DNA of 64,000 nucleotides from Streptomyces hiroshimensis. Lineage in GTDB: Bacteria > Actinomycetota > Actinomycetes > Streptomycetales > Streptomycetaceae. The notes under the pieces were generated by a model. The model made no database searches and was not told the origin of the DNA. It was given only the letters and a program-made list of their open reading frames with translations. Made by a program: the position numbers and the translations under genes. The stretch is taken from assembly GCF_014650335.1 (NCBI RefSeq), contig NZ_BMUT01000007.1:62001-126000 (forward strand), in the 5' to 3' direction. Below are positions 42,127-51,403 of the stretch, piece by piece. Position 1 is the first letter of the stretch; the number at the start of each line of letters is the position of its first letter.

Positions 42127-43572
42127 GTGACTGTCAACGAAGACTCGTTCACAAGCTGGAAGAACCGCGAGGAGATCGCGGAGTCGATGATCCCGATCAT
42201 CGGGAAGCTGCACCGGGAGCAGGACGTCACGGTCCTCCTCCACAGCCGCTCCCTGGTGAACAAGTCGGTGGTCAGCATCCTGAAGACCCACCGATTCGCC
42301 CGGCAGATAGCCGGTGAGGAGCTCTCGGTCACCGAGACGCTGCCGTTCCTGCAGGCTCTGACCACGCTGGATCTCGGCCCTTCCCAGATCGACATCGGCA
42401 TGCTCGCCGCGACCTACAAGGCCGACGACCGCGGCCTGTCGGTGGCGGACTTCACCGCCGAGGCCGTCGCCGGCGCCACGGGTGAGAACAAGATCGAGCG
42501 GTGCGACGGCCGCGACGTCGTCCTCTACGGCTTCGGCCGCATCGGCCGCCTCGTCGCCCGGCTCCTGATCGAGAAGGCCGGCTCCGGCAACGGCCTGCGG
42601 CTGCGCGCCATCGTCGTCCGTCAGGGCGGCGACCAGGACCTCGTCAAGCGCGCCTCGCTGCTGCGGCGCGACTCCATCCACGGCCAGTTCCAGGGCACGA
42701 TCACCGTCGACGAGGCGAACAGCACGATCGTCGCCAACGGCAACGAGATCAAGGTGATCTACGCGGGCGACCCGTCGGAGGTCGACTACACGGCGTACGG
42801 CATCAAGGACGCCATCCTCATCGACAACACCGGCAAGTGGCGCGACCGCGAGGGCCTGTCCAAGCACCTGCGCCCCGGCATCGACAAGGTCGTCCTGACC
42901 GCGCCCGGCAAGGGTGACGTGCCCAACATCGTGCACGGCGTCAACCACGACATGATCAAGCCGGACGAGCGGGTCCTGTCCTGCGCGTCCTGCACCACCA
43001 ACGCGATCGTCCCGCCGCTGAAGGCGATGGACGACGAGTACGGCGTGCTGCGCGGCCACGTGGAGACGGTCCACTCGTTCACGAACGACCAGAACCTGCT
43101 GGACAACTACCACAAGGCCGACCGCCGCGGCCGTTCGGCGCCGCTGAACATGGTCATCACCGAGACCGGTGCCGCCTCCGCCGTCGCCAAGGCGCTGCCC
43201 GACCTCAAGGCGCCGATCACCGGCAGCTCGATCCGCGTTCCGGTGCCGGACGTCTCGATCGCCATCCTCAGCCTGCGGCTCGGGCGCGAGACCACCCGCG
43301 AGGAGGTCCTCGAGTACCTGCGCGACGTCTCGCTGAACTCGCCGCTGAAGCGCCAGATCGACTTCACCACCGCCCCCGACGCCGTGTCCATGGACTTCGT
43401 CGGCTCGCGCCACGCCTCGATCGTCGACGCCGGCGCCACCAAGGTCGACGGCGACAACGCGATCCTCTACCTGTGGTACGACAACGAGTTCGGTTACTCC
43501 TGCCAGGTCATCCGTGTCGTCCAGCACGTGTCCGGGGTGGAGTACCCGACGTTCCCGGTGCCTCAGGTCTGA
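42127..43572 (+). CDS. gap2: glyceraldehyde-3-phosphate dehydrogenase, long form
   Basis: 481 aa, about 140 longer than classic GAPDH. Residues 1-125 are an N-terminal extension (FTSWKNREEIAESMIPIIGKL onward) found in the long streptomycete/Gram-negative form. The NAD(P)-binding domain starts at VVLYGFGRIGRLVARLL and the catalytic Cys is in CASCTTNAIVPPL; the partner His is in VHSFTNDQN. Interconverts glyceraldehyde 3-phosphate and 1,3-bisphosphoglycerate. GTG start as in relatives, with only a weak ribosome-binding site. Followed by direct repeats and a strong terminator. Confidence 0.92.
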   Translation: MTVNEDSFTSWKNREEIAESMIPIIGKLHREQDVTVLLHSRSLVNKSVVSILKTHRFARQIAGEELSVTETLPFLQALTTLDLGPSQIDIGMLAATYKADDRGLSVADFTAEAVAGATGENKIERCDGRDVVLYGFGRIGRLVARLLIEKAGSGNGLRLRAIVVRQGGDQDLVKRASLLRRDSIHGQFQGTITVDEANSTIVANGNEIKVIYAGDPSEVDYTAYGIKDAILIDNTGKWRDREGLSKHLRPGIDKVVLTAPGKGDVPNIVHGVNHDMIKPDERVLSCASCTTNAIVPPLKAMDDEYGVLRGHVETVHSFTNDQNLLDNYHKADRRGRSAPLNMVITETGAASAVAKALPDLKAPITGSSIRVPVPDVSIAILSLRLGRETTREEVLEYLRDVSLNSPLKRQIDFTTAPDAVSMDFVGSRHASIVDAGATKVDGDNAILYLWYDNEFGYSCQVIRVVQHVSGVEYPTFPVPQV

Positions 43573-43621
43573 TGCGTCAGGTCTGATGCCCGAGGCCTGA
43601 GGCCTGATACCTCGGGTCTGA
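43562..43621 (+). repeat. short degenerate repeats at the GAPDH 3' end
   Basis: TCAGGTCTGATG occurs twice in a row, and related units (GAGGCCTGAGG, CCTGATACC, GGGTCTGATC) continue to about 43623. The first unit contains the GAPDH stop codon, so the array starts inside the gene. Confidence 0.6.
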
Positions 43622-43664
43622 TCGCGGGACCTCACCGCTCCGGCGTCCCCAGGACGCCAACACC

Positions 43665-43698
43665 CGGGCGGCCACCTCAACGGCGAGGTGGCCGCCCG
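43665..43698 (+). terminator. 14-bp-stem terminator after the GAPDH gene
   Basis: CGGGCGGCCACCTC pairs perfectly with GAGGTGGCCGCCCG around a six-base loop. Confidence 0.88.
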
Positions 43699-43756
43699 AG
43701 GCCTGTCCCCGCACCCGGCCCCAGTCGGGCAGGCCACACCAGGTGGGTACGCTACG

Positions 43757-43772
43757 CGCGCACAATTGCGCG
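43757..43772. promoter_or_regulatory. inverted repeat upstream of the PASTA-like gene
   Basis: CGCGCA-CAAT-TGCGCG, six-base perfect arms, 19 bp before the chosen ATG. Possible operator or translational control hairpin. Confidence 0.45.
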
Positions 43773-43790
43773 AATCCGAAGGGCGCCGTC

Positions 43791-44756
43791 ATGCCTGGCC
43801 CGCACACCACCCCGGCACCGTCCGGTCCGCCCCGCGACCCGGAGGGCGAGCCCCGGCGGCGCACCCCCTGGTCGAAGGCCTGGAAGATCGCGGTGCCGGT
43901 CGCCGCAGTGGGCCTGCTGGGTGCGCTCCTGTCCGACCCGCCCGGGGAAGCCACGCAGGACACCGCGGCGGACACGAAAGCAGCCGGCGCGAAGCGGTCC
44001 CACGGCATGACGTCCGGCACGACGGGCACCCGGGCGGCGACGAGCACACCGGAGCCGGCAAGGCAGCCGGTCCCCGACTACCGCGGCCAGAACCTGGACG
44101 CCGCGTACGGAAAAGCCCGGAAGGCCGGGTTCCTTGTCAAGTCCCACGATGCGTCCGAGAAGGACAAGTTCATCCGGGGCCGCACGCCGTGGACGGTCTG
44201 CTTCCAGGAGCCGGGCAGGACCGGTACGCAGGCGACGCTCGACTTCGCCGTCGTGCCGACGGATGCGCCGTGCCCGGAGGAGGACGGCCGGCCCATCCCG
44301 TGGCCCACGATGCCCGATCTGGTCGGGAAGACGTGGCGGACGGCTCGCGTGGAGATCACCGCCCTGGGGATACCCGCCGACCATGTCCGGGCGCAGAAGG
44401 CGTACCGCAACGACAAGCTGCCCGGCGAAGGCGAGTACGACGACTGGCGGGTGTGCGCGCACGACCCCGCCAAGGGCGAGAAGGCCGTGAGCGGCACACG
44501 GGTGACGCTCTACCTGTCGTCCCAGGACAACGGCTGCCCGGAGCCCGACCGGGCGACCGGCGCGGCCCTGGACCTGCCGGACCGGGACGACGACGGCGAC
44601 CCGGACTACCGCGACCCCTTCCCCGGCGATCGCAACCGCAACACCGCCTTCCCGAAGGGGATCCCCCGCCTGGGCGACTCCGACGGCTCCAACGGTTCGT
44701 CCGGCGGCTCCCACGGCGACGGACGGATACTCTGCCGCCACACCCGTTTGTGCTGA
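43791..44756 (+). CDS. PASTA-like membrane-anchored protein
   Basis: 321 aa. Basic cytoplasmic start, one transmembrane helix (about residues 34-50, WKIAVPVAAVGLLGALL), then two PASTA-like units, VPDYRGQNLDAAYGKARKAGF and MPDLVGKTWRTARVEITALGI, each with its C-terminal strand and a cysteine pair. A Gly/Ser/Asp-rich tail contains an EF-hand-like acidic stretch (DRDDDGDPDYRDPFPGD), which may bind calcium. PASTA units recognise peptidoglycan or beta-lactams in other proteins; binding here is inferred. ATG after AAGGGCG. A 16-bp inverted repeat (43757-43772) lies upstream. Confidence 0.7.
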   Translation: MPGPHTTPAPSGPPRDPEGEPRRRTPWSKAWKIAVPVAAVGLLGALLSDPPGEATQDTAADTKAAGAKRSHGMTSGTTGTRAATSTPEPARQPVPDYRGQNLDAAYGKARKAGFLVKSHDASEKDKFIRGRTPWTVCFQEPGRTGTQATLDFAVVPTDAPCPEEDGRPIPWPTMPDLVGKTWRTARVEITALGIPADHVRAQKAYRNDKLPGEGEYDDWRVCAHDPAKGEKAVSGTRVTLYLSSQDNGCPEPDRATGAALDLPDRDDDGDPDYRDPFPGDRNRNTAFPKGIPRLGDSDGSNGSSGGSHGDGRILCRHTRLC

Positions 44757-44803
44757 CGGGGGCGGGGGTGCGGGGCGGGCTCCCAGGCCGCCGTGCCGTG
44801 CTG

Positions 44804-45900
44804 CTACAGCGTGCGCGACAGCAGGTAGGAAGCCTTCGCGTCCCCCAGTTCCATGAAGCGCGCCAGCGTGTACCGCTCCAGCGGACCGCTGGTGAGCCGG
44901 CCAGCCAGGTCCTCACCGCCCGGCGGCAGGGCCGCCTTGCGGTCGAAGCCGTCACCCAGCAGCCCCGGGCCGGCGTCCTGCCTGCCGTAGCGGTATCCGG
45001 CGCCGCGCGCGAACGTCATCTTCGGCCGGGCGAGGATGTAGTCCGGCAGGTCGTCCTTCATGGCCCTGCGCAGCGCGGCCTTCGACAGGCCGTCGCGGAG
45101 CAGGTCCTGCGGGCCGAAGCCCAGCGCCGTGCGGACCACCTCCGGCGCCAGGAACGGCGTGCGTACGTCCGTACCCGTGGCCGCGGCGAGCCGGTCGAGC
45201 CGCCGGCAGCTCGTACGGTGCAAGTTGCCCAGCTCCCGCAGCCGGTGGCGCTCCGTCTCCGCCGGGCTCTCGTCGGCACTGCGGTAGCCGCCGAACAACT
45301 CGTCGGAGCCTTCGCCCGTGAGCACGGCTCCGTCAGCCGCTGGGCGAAGTCCAGGTCGGGTGCGTCCGGGGTCGCCACCGTCACGGCGCGCACCCGCGGG
45401 TTGACCTGGTGGGCCAGGGTCAGCACGGTGGGCTGTCCATGCCGCCGGAGAGCAGGAGGACGTACTCACCGGCCGGCACCCGGGCCCGTACCGCATCGGC
45501 AAGCGCCGTGCGCAGCCGGGCGTACGGGTCGGCAGTGGTGGGCAGGCTCGCTGCATCGGCGCCGGGGCCGTCCGGGGAGCCGTCCGGGAGACCGTCCGGC
45601 GCAAGAAGCGACGAGTGCCGGCGGATGTCCACCACCTTGCCGTCCTCCAGCACGGCCACGTGGCCCGGCGGCAGCACGTCGATGCGCTCCACGCTCTCCA
45701 GCTCAGCCGGGCCGGCGAGCTGTGATGCACCCAGGAGCAGCCCGTCGGTCGTCCTGGCGAGGTGGAACGGGCGTACCCCGAGGGCGTCGCGGGCCACGGT
45801 CACCCGGCGCGCCGCGACGTCGGCGCCTCAGGACGACACCGCAGTCCGGAGCCTCGGGATCCTGCGAGGGTCTGCCGGGTTCAGAGTGACGCAGTGTCAT
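44804..45900 (-). pseudogene. broken asparagine-synthetase-family gene
   Basis: Three reading frames together spell a class-B asparagine synthetase. Frame 1 (to about 45430) has the end of the glutaminase domain (ARDALGVRPFHLARTTDGLL) and the PP-loop LLLSGGMDS. Right after it a one-base deletion shifts the frame; frame 2 continues LTLAHQVNPRVRAVTVATPDAPDLDFAQRLT. About 80 expected residues are then missing and a third frame resumes at VLTGEGSDELFGGYR, running intact to the C-terminus (LARPKMTFARGAGYRYG, LARFMELGDAKASYLLS). The N-terminal nucleophile Cys domain is mostly gone; a possible old start with GGAGG lies at 45900. Not functional as it stands. Confidence 0.85.
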
Positions 45901-46007
45901 AGGACCTCCACCAATGGAGCAGCACATCACCGCTTCGAAATGCTCAAGCGGCGCCGGGCGGTCACTCTGGGTCTCGTACCGTGAAGGAGCCGTAGGAGAG
46001 AGCATTC

Positions 46008-46439
46008 GTGACCCTGCAGTCGTTCTCCAAATGGGCGATCGGCATCATCAGTGCCGTGCTGGCCCTCGGGTTGCTCGCTCTCTTCTTTTGCATCTGCCTC
46101 TACATCGTGAGTACGGCGGACACTCCGCCGCGGCTTGCGGATCCCGCCCCGAGTGGCCCGCCGTCTCATGGCCCCGATGGCGCTCTGCCGTCCCAATTCC
46201 GGGGCGCCTACGATCCCAGCGCCCGCCTCCTGGGCCTGCTCGCCATCGTGTCGCCGCTGCTGACCACGATCGTCGGCTTCTACTTCGGGCAGCGCGCCGG
46301 CGCCGCGAGCGGCGAGGCCGCCAGGTCCGAAGCCGAGAAGAAGCGGGCGAAGATCACCTCCGCACTCCAGGCGGAGCAGCAGAACGGCGCGCTGAAGGTT
46401 CTTCGCGACAAGGGGCTCGTCGACCCGCCGAACAGCTGA
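46008..46439 (+). CDS. hypothetical two-helix membrane protein
   Basis: 143 aa. Helix 1 at residues about 9-35 (AIGIISAVLALGLLALFFC), a Pro/Ser-rich external loop of about 35 residues, helix 2 at about 74-93 (LLGLLAIVSPLLTTIVGFYFG), then a charged cytoplasmic coiled-coil-like tail (RSEAEKKRAKITSALQAEQQ). The plan of helix 2 plus GQRAG-A-E-A-A-R repeats a motif seen in many actinobacterial small membrane proteins of unknown role. GTG start with AGGAGAG upstream. Confidence 0.72.
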   Translation: MTLQSFSKWAIGIISAVLALGLLALFFCICLYIVSTADTPPRLADPAPSGPPSHGPDGALPSQFRGAYDPSARLLGLLAIVSPLLTTIVGFYFGQRAGAASGEAARSEAEKKRAKITSALQAEQQNGALKVLRDKGLVDPPNS

Positions 46440-46487
46440 AAGGTGGCCACCGCCGTCGATTCCGATCTGTCGGCCTCGGCCCCGGCG

Positions 46488-47132
46488 TCAAGGCTGCAGG
46501 CGCCCGTGCGTCCAGGCCTGTGCGTCCTGCGCCGTGCGCTCGTAGGCGAGGCGGCGGTGCAGGCGGTCGGGGCTGCCGTACCAGAACTCGATGGCCTGCG
46601 GGACCAGGCGGTAACCCGTCCACTCGGCCGGACGCTGCACCGGCCCGCCGGACTCCGCGAGCTCCCGGGCCCGTTCGCGCAGCGCTGTCTCGTCGTCCAG
46701 CGGGCGGCTCTGCCGCGAGACGGCGCTGGTCACCCGGGCGGCGAGCGGACGCTGGGCGAACAGGGCGTCGGATTCCTCGGCGGTGAGCTCCTCGACCGTC
46801 CCGGACACGGTGATCTGCTGGAGGGTCTCGCGCCAGTAGAACGTCATCGAGGCCCCGGGGCGGGCCTCCAGGTCCCGGCCCTTGCGGCTTCCCTTGAAGC
46901 TGGTGAAGACCAGCCCGCGCGCGTCGAGGTCCTTCACGAGCAGGACCCTCGTGGAAGGCAGCCCGTCCGGGCCGACGGTCGCCAGCACCGCCGCGTAGGG
47001 CTCCCGCACCCCGCGGCGCAGGGCGCCGGCCATCCAGTCGCGCAGAAGCGCCACGGGGTCTGCGGGCGGCGCATCGAATTCGCGCAGGTGCAGTGAAGTG
47101 TCACCGCTGAGGGCCTGCACGCTTTCGGTCAT
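46488..47132 (-). CDS. pyridoxamine 5'-phosphate oxidase-family flavoprotein (PdxH/PhzG-like)
   Basis: 214 aa, full length for the family. FMN-binding split-barrel signature: PSTRVLLVKDLDARGLVFTS then KGRDLEARPGASMTFYW; C-terminal PNPOx dimerisation signature RLVPQAIEFWYGSPDRLHRRLAY and terminal HGRLQP. PdxH oxidises pyridoxine/pyridoxamine phosphate; PhzG-type relatives act in natural-product pathways. Because it is the last gene of an operon with a FAD protein, an MFS pump and a hydrolase, a specialised role is at least as likely as vitamin B6 synthesis. ATG after GAAGGAGAACGAGG. Confidence 0.88.
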   Translation of the reverse strand: MTESVQALSGDTSLHLREFDAPPADPVALLRDWMAGALRRGVREPYAAVLATVGPDGLPSTRVLLVKDLDARGLVFTSFKGSRKGRDLEARPGASMTFYWRETLQQITVSGTVEELTAEESDALFAQRPLAARVTSAVSRQSRPLDDETALRERARELAESGGPVQRPAEWTGYRLVPQAIEFWYGSPDRLHRRLAYERTAQDAQAWTHGRLQP

Positions 47133-47207
47133 CTCCTCGTTCTCCTTCAGGCTGCCGCGGGGCACGGGCATGCCGGGATTCTGCGGGCTTATCGGGGCGT
47201 TGCGCGC

Positions 47208-47975
47208 CTATCGGGGTGTTGCGGCTATCTCCGCCAGCAGCTCGGCCAGCTCCTCCGGTGCCGCGAGGAACGGCGAGTGCCCGCCGGGCAGATGACGCAC
47301 CGTCCCTGCCCGTTCGGCCATCCGCTTCTGGTGCGAGGGCGACAGGCTCCGGTCGTCGTCGCAGACGATGTAGGTGGAGGGCAGGGTGTGCCAGCCCGCC
47401 TGCGTCACCGGTTCGGTGAAGGACCGCGCGCTCTGGGGTACCAACCTGGCCAGCGCCTCCTCCCGCGCGGCCTGAGGCAGGTCCCCGTACAGCGCGTCCG
47501 AGCCGTTCTCAGGGGCCGGGTAGGTGCCCTCCACCGAGTCCGGATCGGCGTGCGGGACCCCGAGGAAGGAGAAGGCGCTCTCCCCGGTGTCGAGCTGAAA
47601 GGCGGTCAAATAGACGATGTGCGCGACGTTCGCGGCGCCGGCGGTCGCCTGCGTGACCGGGACGCCACCGTAGGAATGCGCCACCACGACCACCGGTCCG
47701 CCGACGCCGTCGATCGCCTCGCGGACCACGCGTGCATCGTCGGACACTCCCGGCAGCCGCCCGCTCGACCCCTCGGGGACGGCGCTCGGCAGATCGACGG
47801 TGCGCGCGCCCCAGCCGCGGGCCGCGAGAGAGACCTGCACCTTCTCCCAGCACCAGGAGCCATGCCAGGCTCCGTGGACCAGGAGCAGTTCGGGACGGCC
47901 GGACGCGGCCGCCTCGGAGGACGCTGTCGCCTCGGAGGACACGGAAGGAACGGACGACGCGGAAGGTATCGGCAT
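47208..47975 (-). CDS. alpha/beta hydrolase
   Basis: 255 aa. Intact catalytic machinery: oxyanion HGAWHGSWCW (about 30-40), nucleophile elbow VVAHSYGGVPV, acid in YIVCDDDRSLS and His in PGGHSPFLAAPEEL. This is the esterase/MenH-like group common in polyketide and signalling clusters; substrate unknown. The first 20 residues are a Ser/Ala/Val-rich repeat (PSVSSEATASSEAAASG). Start chosen at ATG 47975; a GTG six codons upstream is possible and the ribosome-binding site is poor for both. Lies 50 bp after the MFS gene, in the same operon. Confidence 0.88.
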   Translation of the reverse strand: MPIPSASSVPSVSSEATASSEAAASGRPELLLVHGAWHGSWCWEKVQVSLAARGWGARTVDLPSAVPEGSSGRLPGVSDDARVVREAIDGVGGPVVVVAHSYGGVPVTQATAGAANVAHIVYLTAFQLDTGESAFSFLGVPHADPDSVEGTYPAPENGSDALYGDLPQAAREEALARLVPQSARSFTEPVTQAGWHTLPSTYIVCDDDRSLSPSHQKRMAERAGTVRHLPGGHSPFLAAPEELAELLAEIAATPR

Positions 47976-48025
47976 GATCGTCAACCGTTTCACGCCCGGC
48001 CGCCGTTGGCCAGCGGATATCCCCG

Positions 48026-49315
48026 TCACCGGCCCGATCTCAAGGGGCGTACGGCGCTCTCCACGGCCACGGCTGCATCATGGCCGGCCGGAACCCGGCT
48101 GCTCCGGCTTCGCAGAGCGAACACGCAGAGCAGGAACAGCGACAGGGCAGGCAGCGCGATCGCGAAAGCGAGCATGGAGGAATCCGGAGAACCCGGAATC
48201 CCGGTCAGAGCGGTGTAGCAAGCGCCCGATGCCATCTGCAGGAAGAAGAACAACCCCGAAGCCGCCCCGGCGTACTCGCCCTCGTATCGCATCATCCCGG
48301 CCTGACAGGTGGGGAACAGCGCTCCCACGCCGAGCATGCATACGGCCATCGGCAGAACGATGCTCAGCGTGCTGTGCGGCCACAGGCGCACCGTGACCGT
48401 CATCAGCAGGGCGGCGCCCATCGCCACCGCGGCGGCCGTACGCGCGATGAACTCCAGCGACCGTGTCCTGCCCAGTCGTTTCGCCGTCGTACTGCCGGCC
48501 ACGTAACCCGTGATCACCAGCGTGTACAGCGCTCCGTAGAGGGTGGGCGAGGCGCCCAGCCGCAGCTGGAGGAGATCGCTGGAGTAGGTGGTGAAGGTGA
48601 AGTAGGTGCACCAGGCGAGGCTGATGGCACCGGCGAAGACCGTGAAGTCACGGTTGGCGAGAACCGTGCGGTAGGCCCTGCCCAGTCCGGCCAGGCCCCC
48701 CGGCGGGCGCACGGGGCCGGCCGGGGTGCCCGCGGCTTCGGCTGCGGCGCCGTGATCCGCCGGAAGGAGCTTGACGACCGCGACGATGATGACTGCTCCG
48801 AGTACGGCCATGAAGGCGAACAGCGCGCGCCAGGAGGTGTGTTCCACGGCCAGCCCCGCCAGCGGCGGCGACGCGGCCGGGGTCACCGCGATCACGGTGG
48901 AGAGCGCGGTCAGCATGGGCAGTCGCTGCTCGGCAGGCAGCGTCCGCTGCACCCACAGCCGCGAGATCACCGTGCCGGTACCGGCGCCGAGCGCCTGCAG
49001 CACCCGGCCCACCACGAAGACCCCGTACCCGGGAGCCAGCAGACAGAGCAGGGACGCACCGGTGAACACGGCGAGCCCGGTCAGCTGAACGCGCCTGGAG
49101 CCGTAGCGGTCCGCCAGGTTGCCGGTGAGGATCATGCACACCGCGTACGCGGCCATGTAGCCGACCAGCGATCCACTGGTGCTGCCCGGCCCGACCCCGA
49201 ACGACCTGCCGATGGCGGGCAGGGCGGGAACATAGGCTGCCAGTGCCAGCTGGGGCACGAAGACCAGTGACATCAGGCAGACGGCCACCCCGCGCGGCAG
49301 CCCGGTCTGTTTCAT
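48026..49315 (-). CDS. MFS efflux transporter (Bcr/CflA type)
   Basis: 429 aa, 12 transmembrane helices. Helix 1 VFVPQLALAAYVPALPAIG and the motif-A loop GNLADRYGSRRVQL are typical of the drug:H+ antiporter 1 (Bcr/CflA) branch, exporting antibiotics or small metabolites. Its ATG overlaps the stop of the FAD/NAD(P) gene upstream (ATGA), so the two products are made together. Likely exports, or confers tolerance to, the product of the adjoining enzymes. Confidence 0.9.
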   Translation of the reverse strand: MKQTGLPRGVAVCLMSLVFVPQLALAAYVPALPAIGRSFGVGPGSTSGSLVGYMAAYAVCMILTGNLADRYGSRRVQLTGLAVFTGASLLCLLAPGYGVFVVGRVLQALGAGTGTVISRLWVQRTLPAEQRLPMLTALSTVIAVTPAASPPLAGLAVEHTSWRALFAFMAVLGAVIIVAVVKLLPADHGAAAEAAGTPAGPVRPPGGLAGLGRAYRTVLANRDFTVFAGAISLAWCTYFTFTTYSSDLLQLRLGASPTLYGALYTLVITGYVAGSTTAKRLGRTRSLEFIARTAAAVAMGAALLMTVTVRLWPHSTLSIVLPMAVCMLGVGALFPTCQAGMMRYEGEYAGAASGLFFFLQMASGACYTALTGIPGSPDSSMLAFAIALPALSLFLLCVFALRSRSSRVPAGHDAAVAVESAVRPLRSGR

Positions 49316-50877
49316 GCGACGGCCCCCACCAGAAGACGGTCCGAGGCCGGTACGAGCTCTTCCGCCACTCTGGCGGCCTGCCGCGCGACCAGCTCCATGG
49401 AGCTCGTGTGGAAGTGCTCCCCCGAGGCCAGGTCACCGATCACATAGAGGTGGGGGGACACCGCTCCGGCGGAACCCCGCACCCGGTTGGTCTCGGGATC
49501 GACCCGGATGCCGCCCAGCGGGTGGGAGACGAAGGTGCCGTTCCGCAACAGCCGGGACGTCAGCGAGGAGGCGGACGCGGCGGCCGTGTTGTTCGTACGT
49601 CCGACCGCGTTGACGATCGCGTCGTAGTGTTCGGTGCGGCCTTCGGCGAACGTCGCCGTGAAGCCGCCGCCTGCAGCCGCCGTGACATGGGTGATGCCCC
49701 GGGCGAAGCCGAGCCGGCCTGCGTCGTGGAGACCGAGCAGCCGGTTCGCGTTCGTCACCGGCATCGGGCTGCGCAGGCAGTTGTACGTCCGGTAGTGGTC
49801 CCGCAGGAACAGGCGGCGGCTCGCGTCCGGAAGGGAGCGCCACAGCTCCGAATAGAACGGACTGAGGGCAGCGACGCAGCGCTGTGCAAGGCCGCCGGGC
49901 AGCGGATTCTCCAGCCGGTGGCGCAGCAGTTCGGGCGCGGACCAGGAATCGGTGTACGGGCGCAGCGCCTCGCGGATACCGGTTCCGCGCGACCGCAGGG
50001 TGGTGTCGACGAGTTCGAGGACACTGTGGAGGCTGACGCGGCCGTGAGCGAGCAACCGGCGTGCACCGTCCAGCAGTTCCGGCAGCTCGCCGGTGCCGAG
50101 GTCGGTCCGTACGTCCGGGATTCTGCCGGACCGCGAGGCGAGGGTGATCCGGCGCTCGTGCCCGGCGTCCGCCAGGACGACTGCCACGTCGATCGCCGTC
50201 AGCCCGGCCCCCAGCACGAGCACCTCCGCACCCGGGTCGACCTGGCTCAGCGAGCTGACGAGGGGGTACGGCTGGGCGACGAACCCGGCGGCCCCGGTGA
50301 GCCCGAAGACGTCGGAGGGCGCGATGGTACCGATCGCGAGGATCACCTGGTCGGCGACGAAGCGCTCCCCGTCGTCGGTGGTCAGGATGTGGCTGTCGCT
50401 CTCCCCGGTCGCCCCGGCCTCCACGGTCAGGTCGACGACCGCCGACGGCACGAGCGTCACCTGCGCCCCGAGCAGCCGCAAGTCCTCCCGTGACTGAAGG
50501 AAGACGCTCTCCAGGTACTGGCCGAACAGCGAGCGGGAGACGAAGTGCGAACGCGGCGTGTGCCGCGCCTCGGGGTTCGTGTGCTGCGCACCGGGGTTGC
50601 CGCGCTCGCGGGCGGAGGCCTGCCGGTAGAGCCAGCGGCGGAACTGTCCCGGGTCGCCGTAGTCCACGGACATGGAGGAATAGGGCCGGTTGAGCAAGGC
50701 GGTCTCGACGTCCTCGGCATAGGCGATGCCGGGGCCGAAACTCTTCCCTGGTTCGAACACGATGACATCCGCCGCCGCGCCGGCAACGTCGCCGGACAGC
50801 CGTCGGGCGTACGCGGCGAGGAACGCGGTGCTGGCGGCACCGCCCCCGACGACAGCGATGGTTCGTTTCTTCAACAC
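49312..50877 (-). CDS. FAD/NAD(P)-binding oxidoreductase-like protein
   Basis: 521 aa. N-terminal FAD fold IAVVGGGAASTAFLAAYARR and the family stretch FEPGKSFGPGIAYA; a second dinucleotide fold at VLVLGAGLTAIDVAVVLADAG; C-terminal FAD contact VSPHLYVIGDLASGEHFHTSS. This is the FAD-NAD(P)-binding (NAD_binding_9) family, similar to YdhS, often found in natural-product loci as an oxygenase or N-hydroxylase-like enzyme. GTG start after GGAG. First gene of a four-gene operon (then MFS, alpha/beta hydrolase, PNPOx). Confidence 0.88.
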   Translation of the reverse strand: MLKKRTIAVVGGGAASTAFLAAYARRLSGDVAGAAADVIVFEPGKSFGPGIAYAEDVETALLNRPYSSMSVDYGDPGQFRRWLYRQASARERGNPGAQHTNPEARHTPRSHFVSRSLFGQYLESVFLQSREDLRLLGAQVTLVPSAVVDLTVEAGATGESDSHILTTDDGERFVADQVILAIGTIAPSDVFGLTGAAGFVAQPYPLVSSLSQVDPGAEVLVLGAGLTAIDVAVVLADAGHERRITLASRSGRIPDVRTDLGTGELPELLDGARRLLAHGRVSLHSVLELVDTTLRSRGTGIREALRPYTDSWSAPELLRHRLENPLPGGLAQRCVAALSPFYSELWRSLPDASRRLFLRDHYRTYNCLRSPMPVTNANRLLGLHDAGRLGFARGITHVTAAAGGGFTATFAEGRTEHYDAIVNAVGRTNNTAAASASSLTSRLLRNGTFVSHPLGGIRVDPETNRVRGSAGAVSPHLYVIGDLASGEHFHTSSMELVARQAARVAEELVPASDRLLVGAVA

Positions 50878-51235
50878 TGCGACTCCGGTGTGTGGTGGCC
50901 AAGGCCCGCGCTGTGAGAGACCGTTCGGTGTCGACGAGTACGGACGCGAGAGACCACGGCGTTCCTTGTGACGGCGTGGCTCTGCGGCCGCCGGCTCCAC
51001 GGGAGCCCCGGCCTGCGTATCGAGCCGCCCCCCACCGCTCACCTGGTCCGAAGCGTCGCCGTACCCGGACGGCCGACGATCACCTCACCAGTTCGAGCCG
51101 ATGTACCGCAGTGACGGAGGCCATAGTTCCTCCATCAGGTTTCCCCACCCTGGCCCTGGCCCCGGCCGCGGCTCCGGATCCGGCTCATGGAAACTGTTCG
51201 CTCGCTTCGGAACCGTGTGCCGTCCATACAGCCGT

Positions 51236-51257
51236 CGATGCATTCATCCATGCATCG
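51236..51257. repeat. inverted repeat with ATGCAT core
   Basis: CGATGCAT-TCATCC-ATGCATCG, eight-base perfect arms and six-base spacer, in the gene-free interval. Confidence 0.6.
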
Positions 51258-51281
51258 TCTGCAGCGCGAAGGCGGACAGAC

Positions 51282-51332
51282 CGGTGCCCGTGCCTGCGGA
51301 ATCTCTTCCGAGTGCCGCAGGCACGGGCACCG
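51282..51332. terminator. 18-bp-stem hairpin in the gene-free interval
   Basis: CGGTGCCCGTGCCTGCGG pairs perfectly with CCGCAGGCACGGGCACCG around a 15-base loop. No annotated gene ends nearby, so it may terminate an unannotated transcript or be a structured RNA. Confidence 0.65.
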
Positions 51333-51386
51333 AACCTGATCCGGACAGCCTTTGCTGCAACAAAGGCCATCCTGTGTCCCCTGTTT

Positions 51387-51403
51387 GTGTCGAGTGGCAA
51401 CGG
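51387..51403 (+). repeat. 17-bp direct repeat, copy 1
   Basis: GTGTCGAGTGGCAACGG, followed by CCGGGGAGACC. The identical 17-mer followed by ACCCGAGGAGACC recurs at 51965, 578 bp downstream. Confidence 0.8.
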
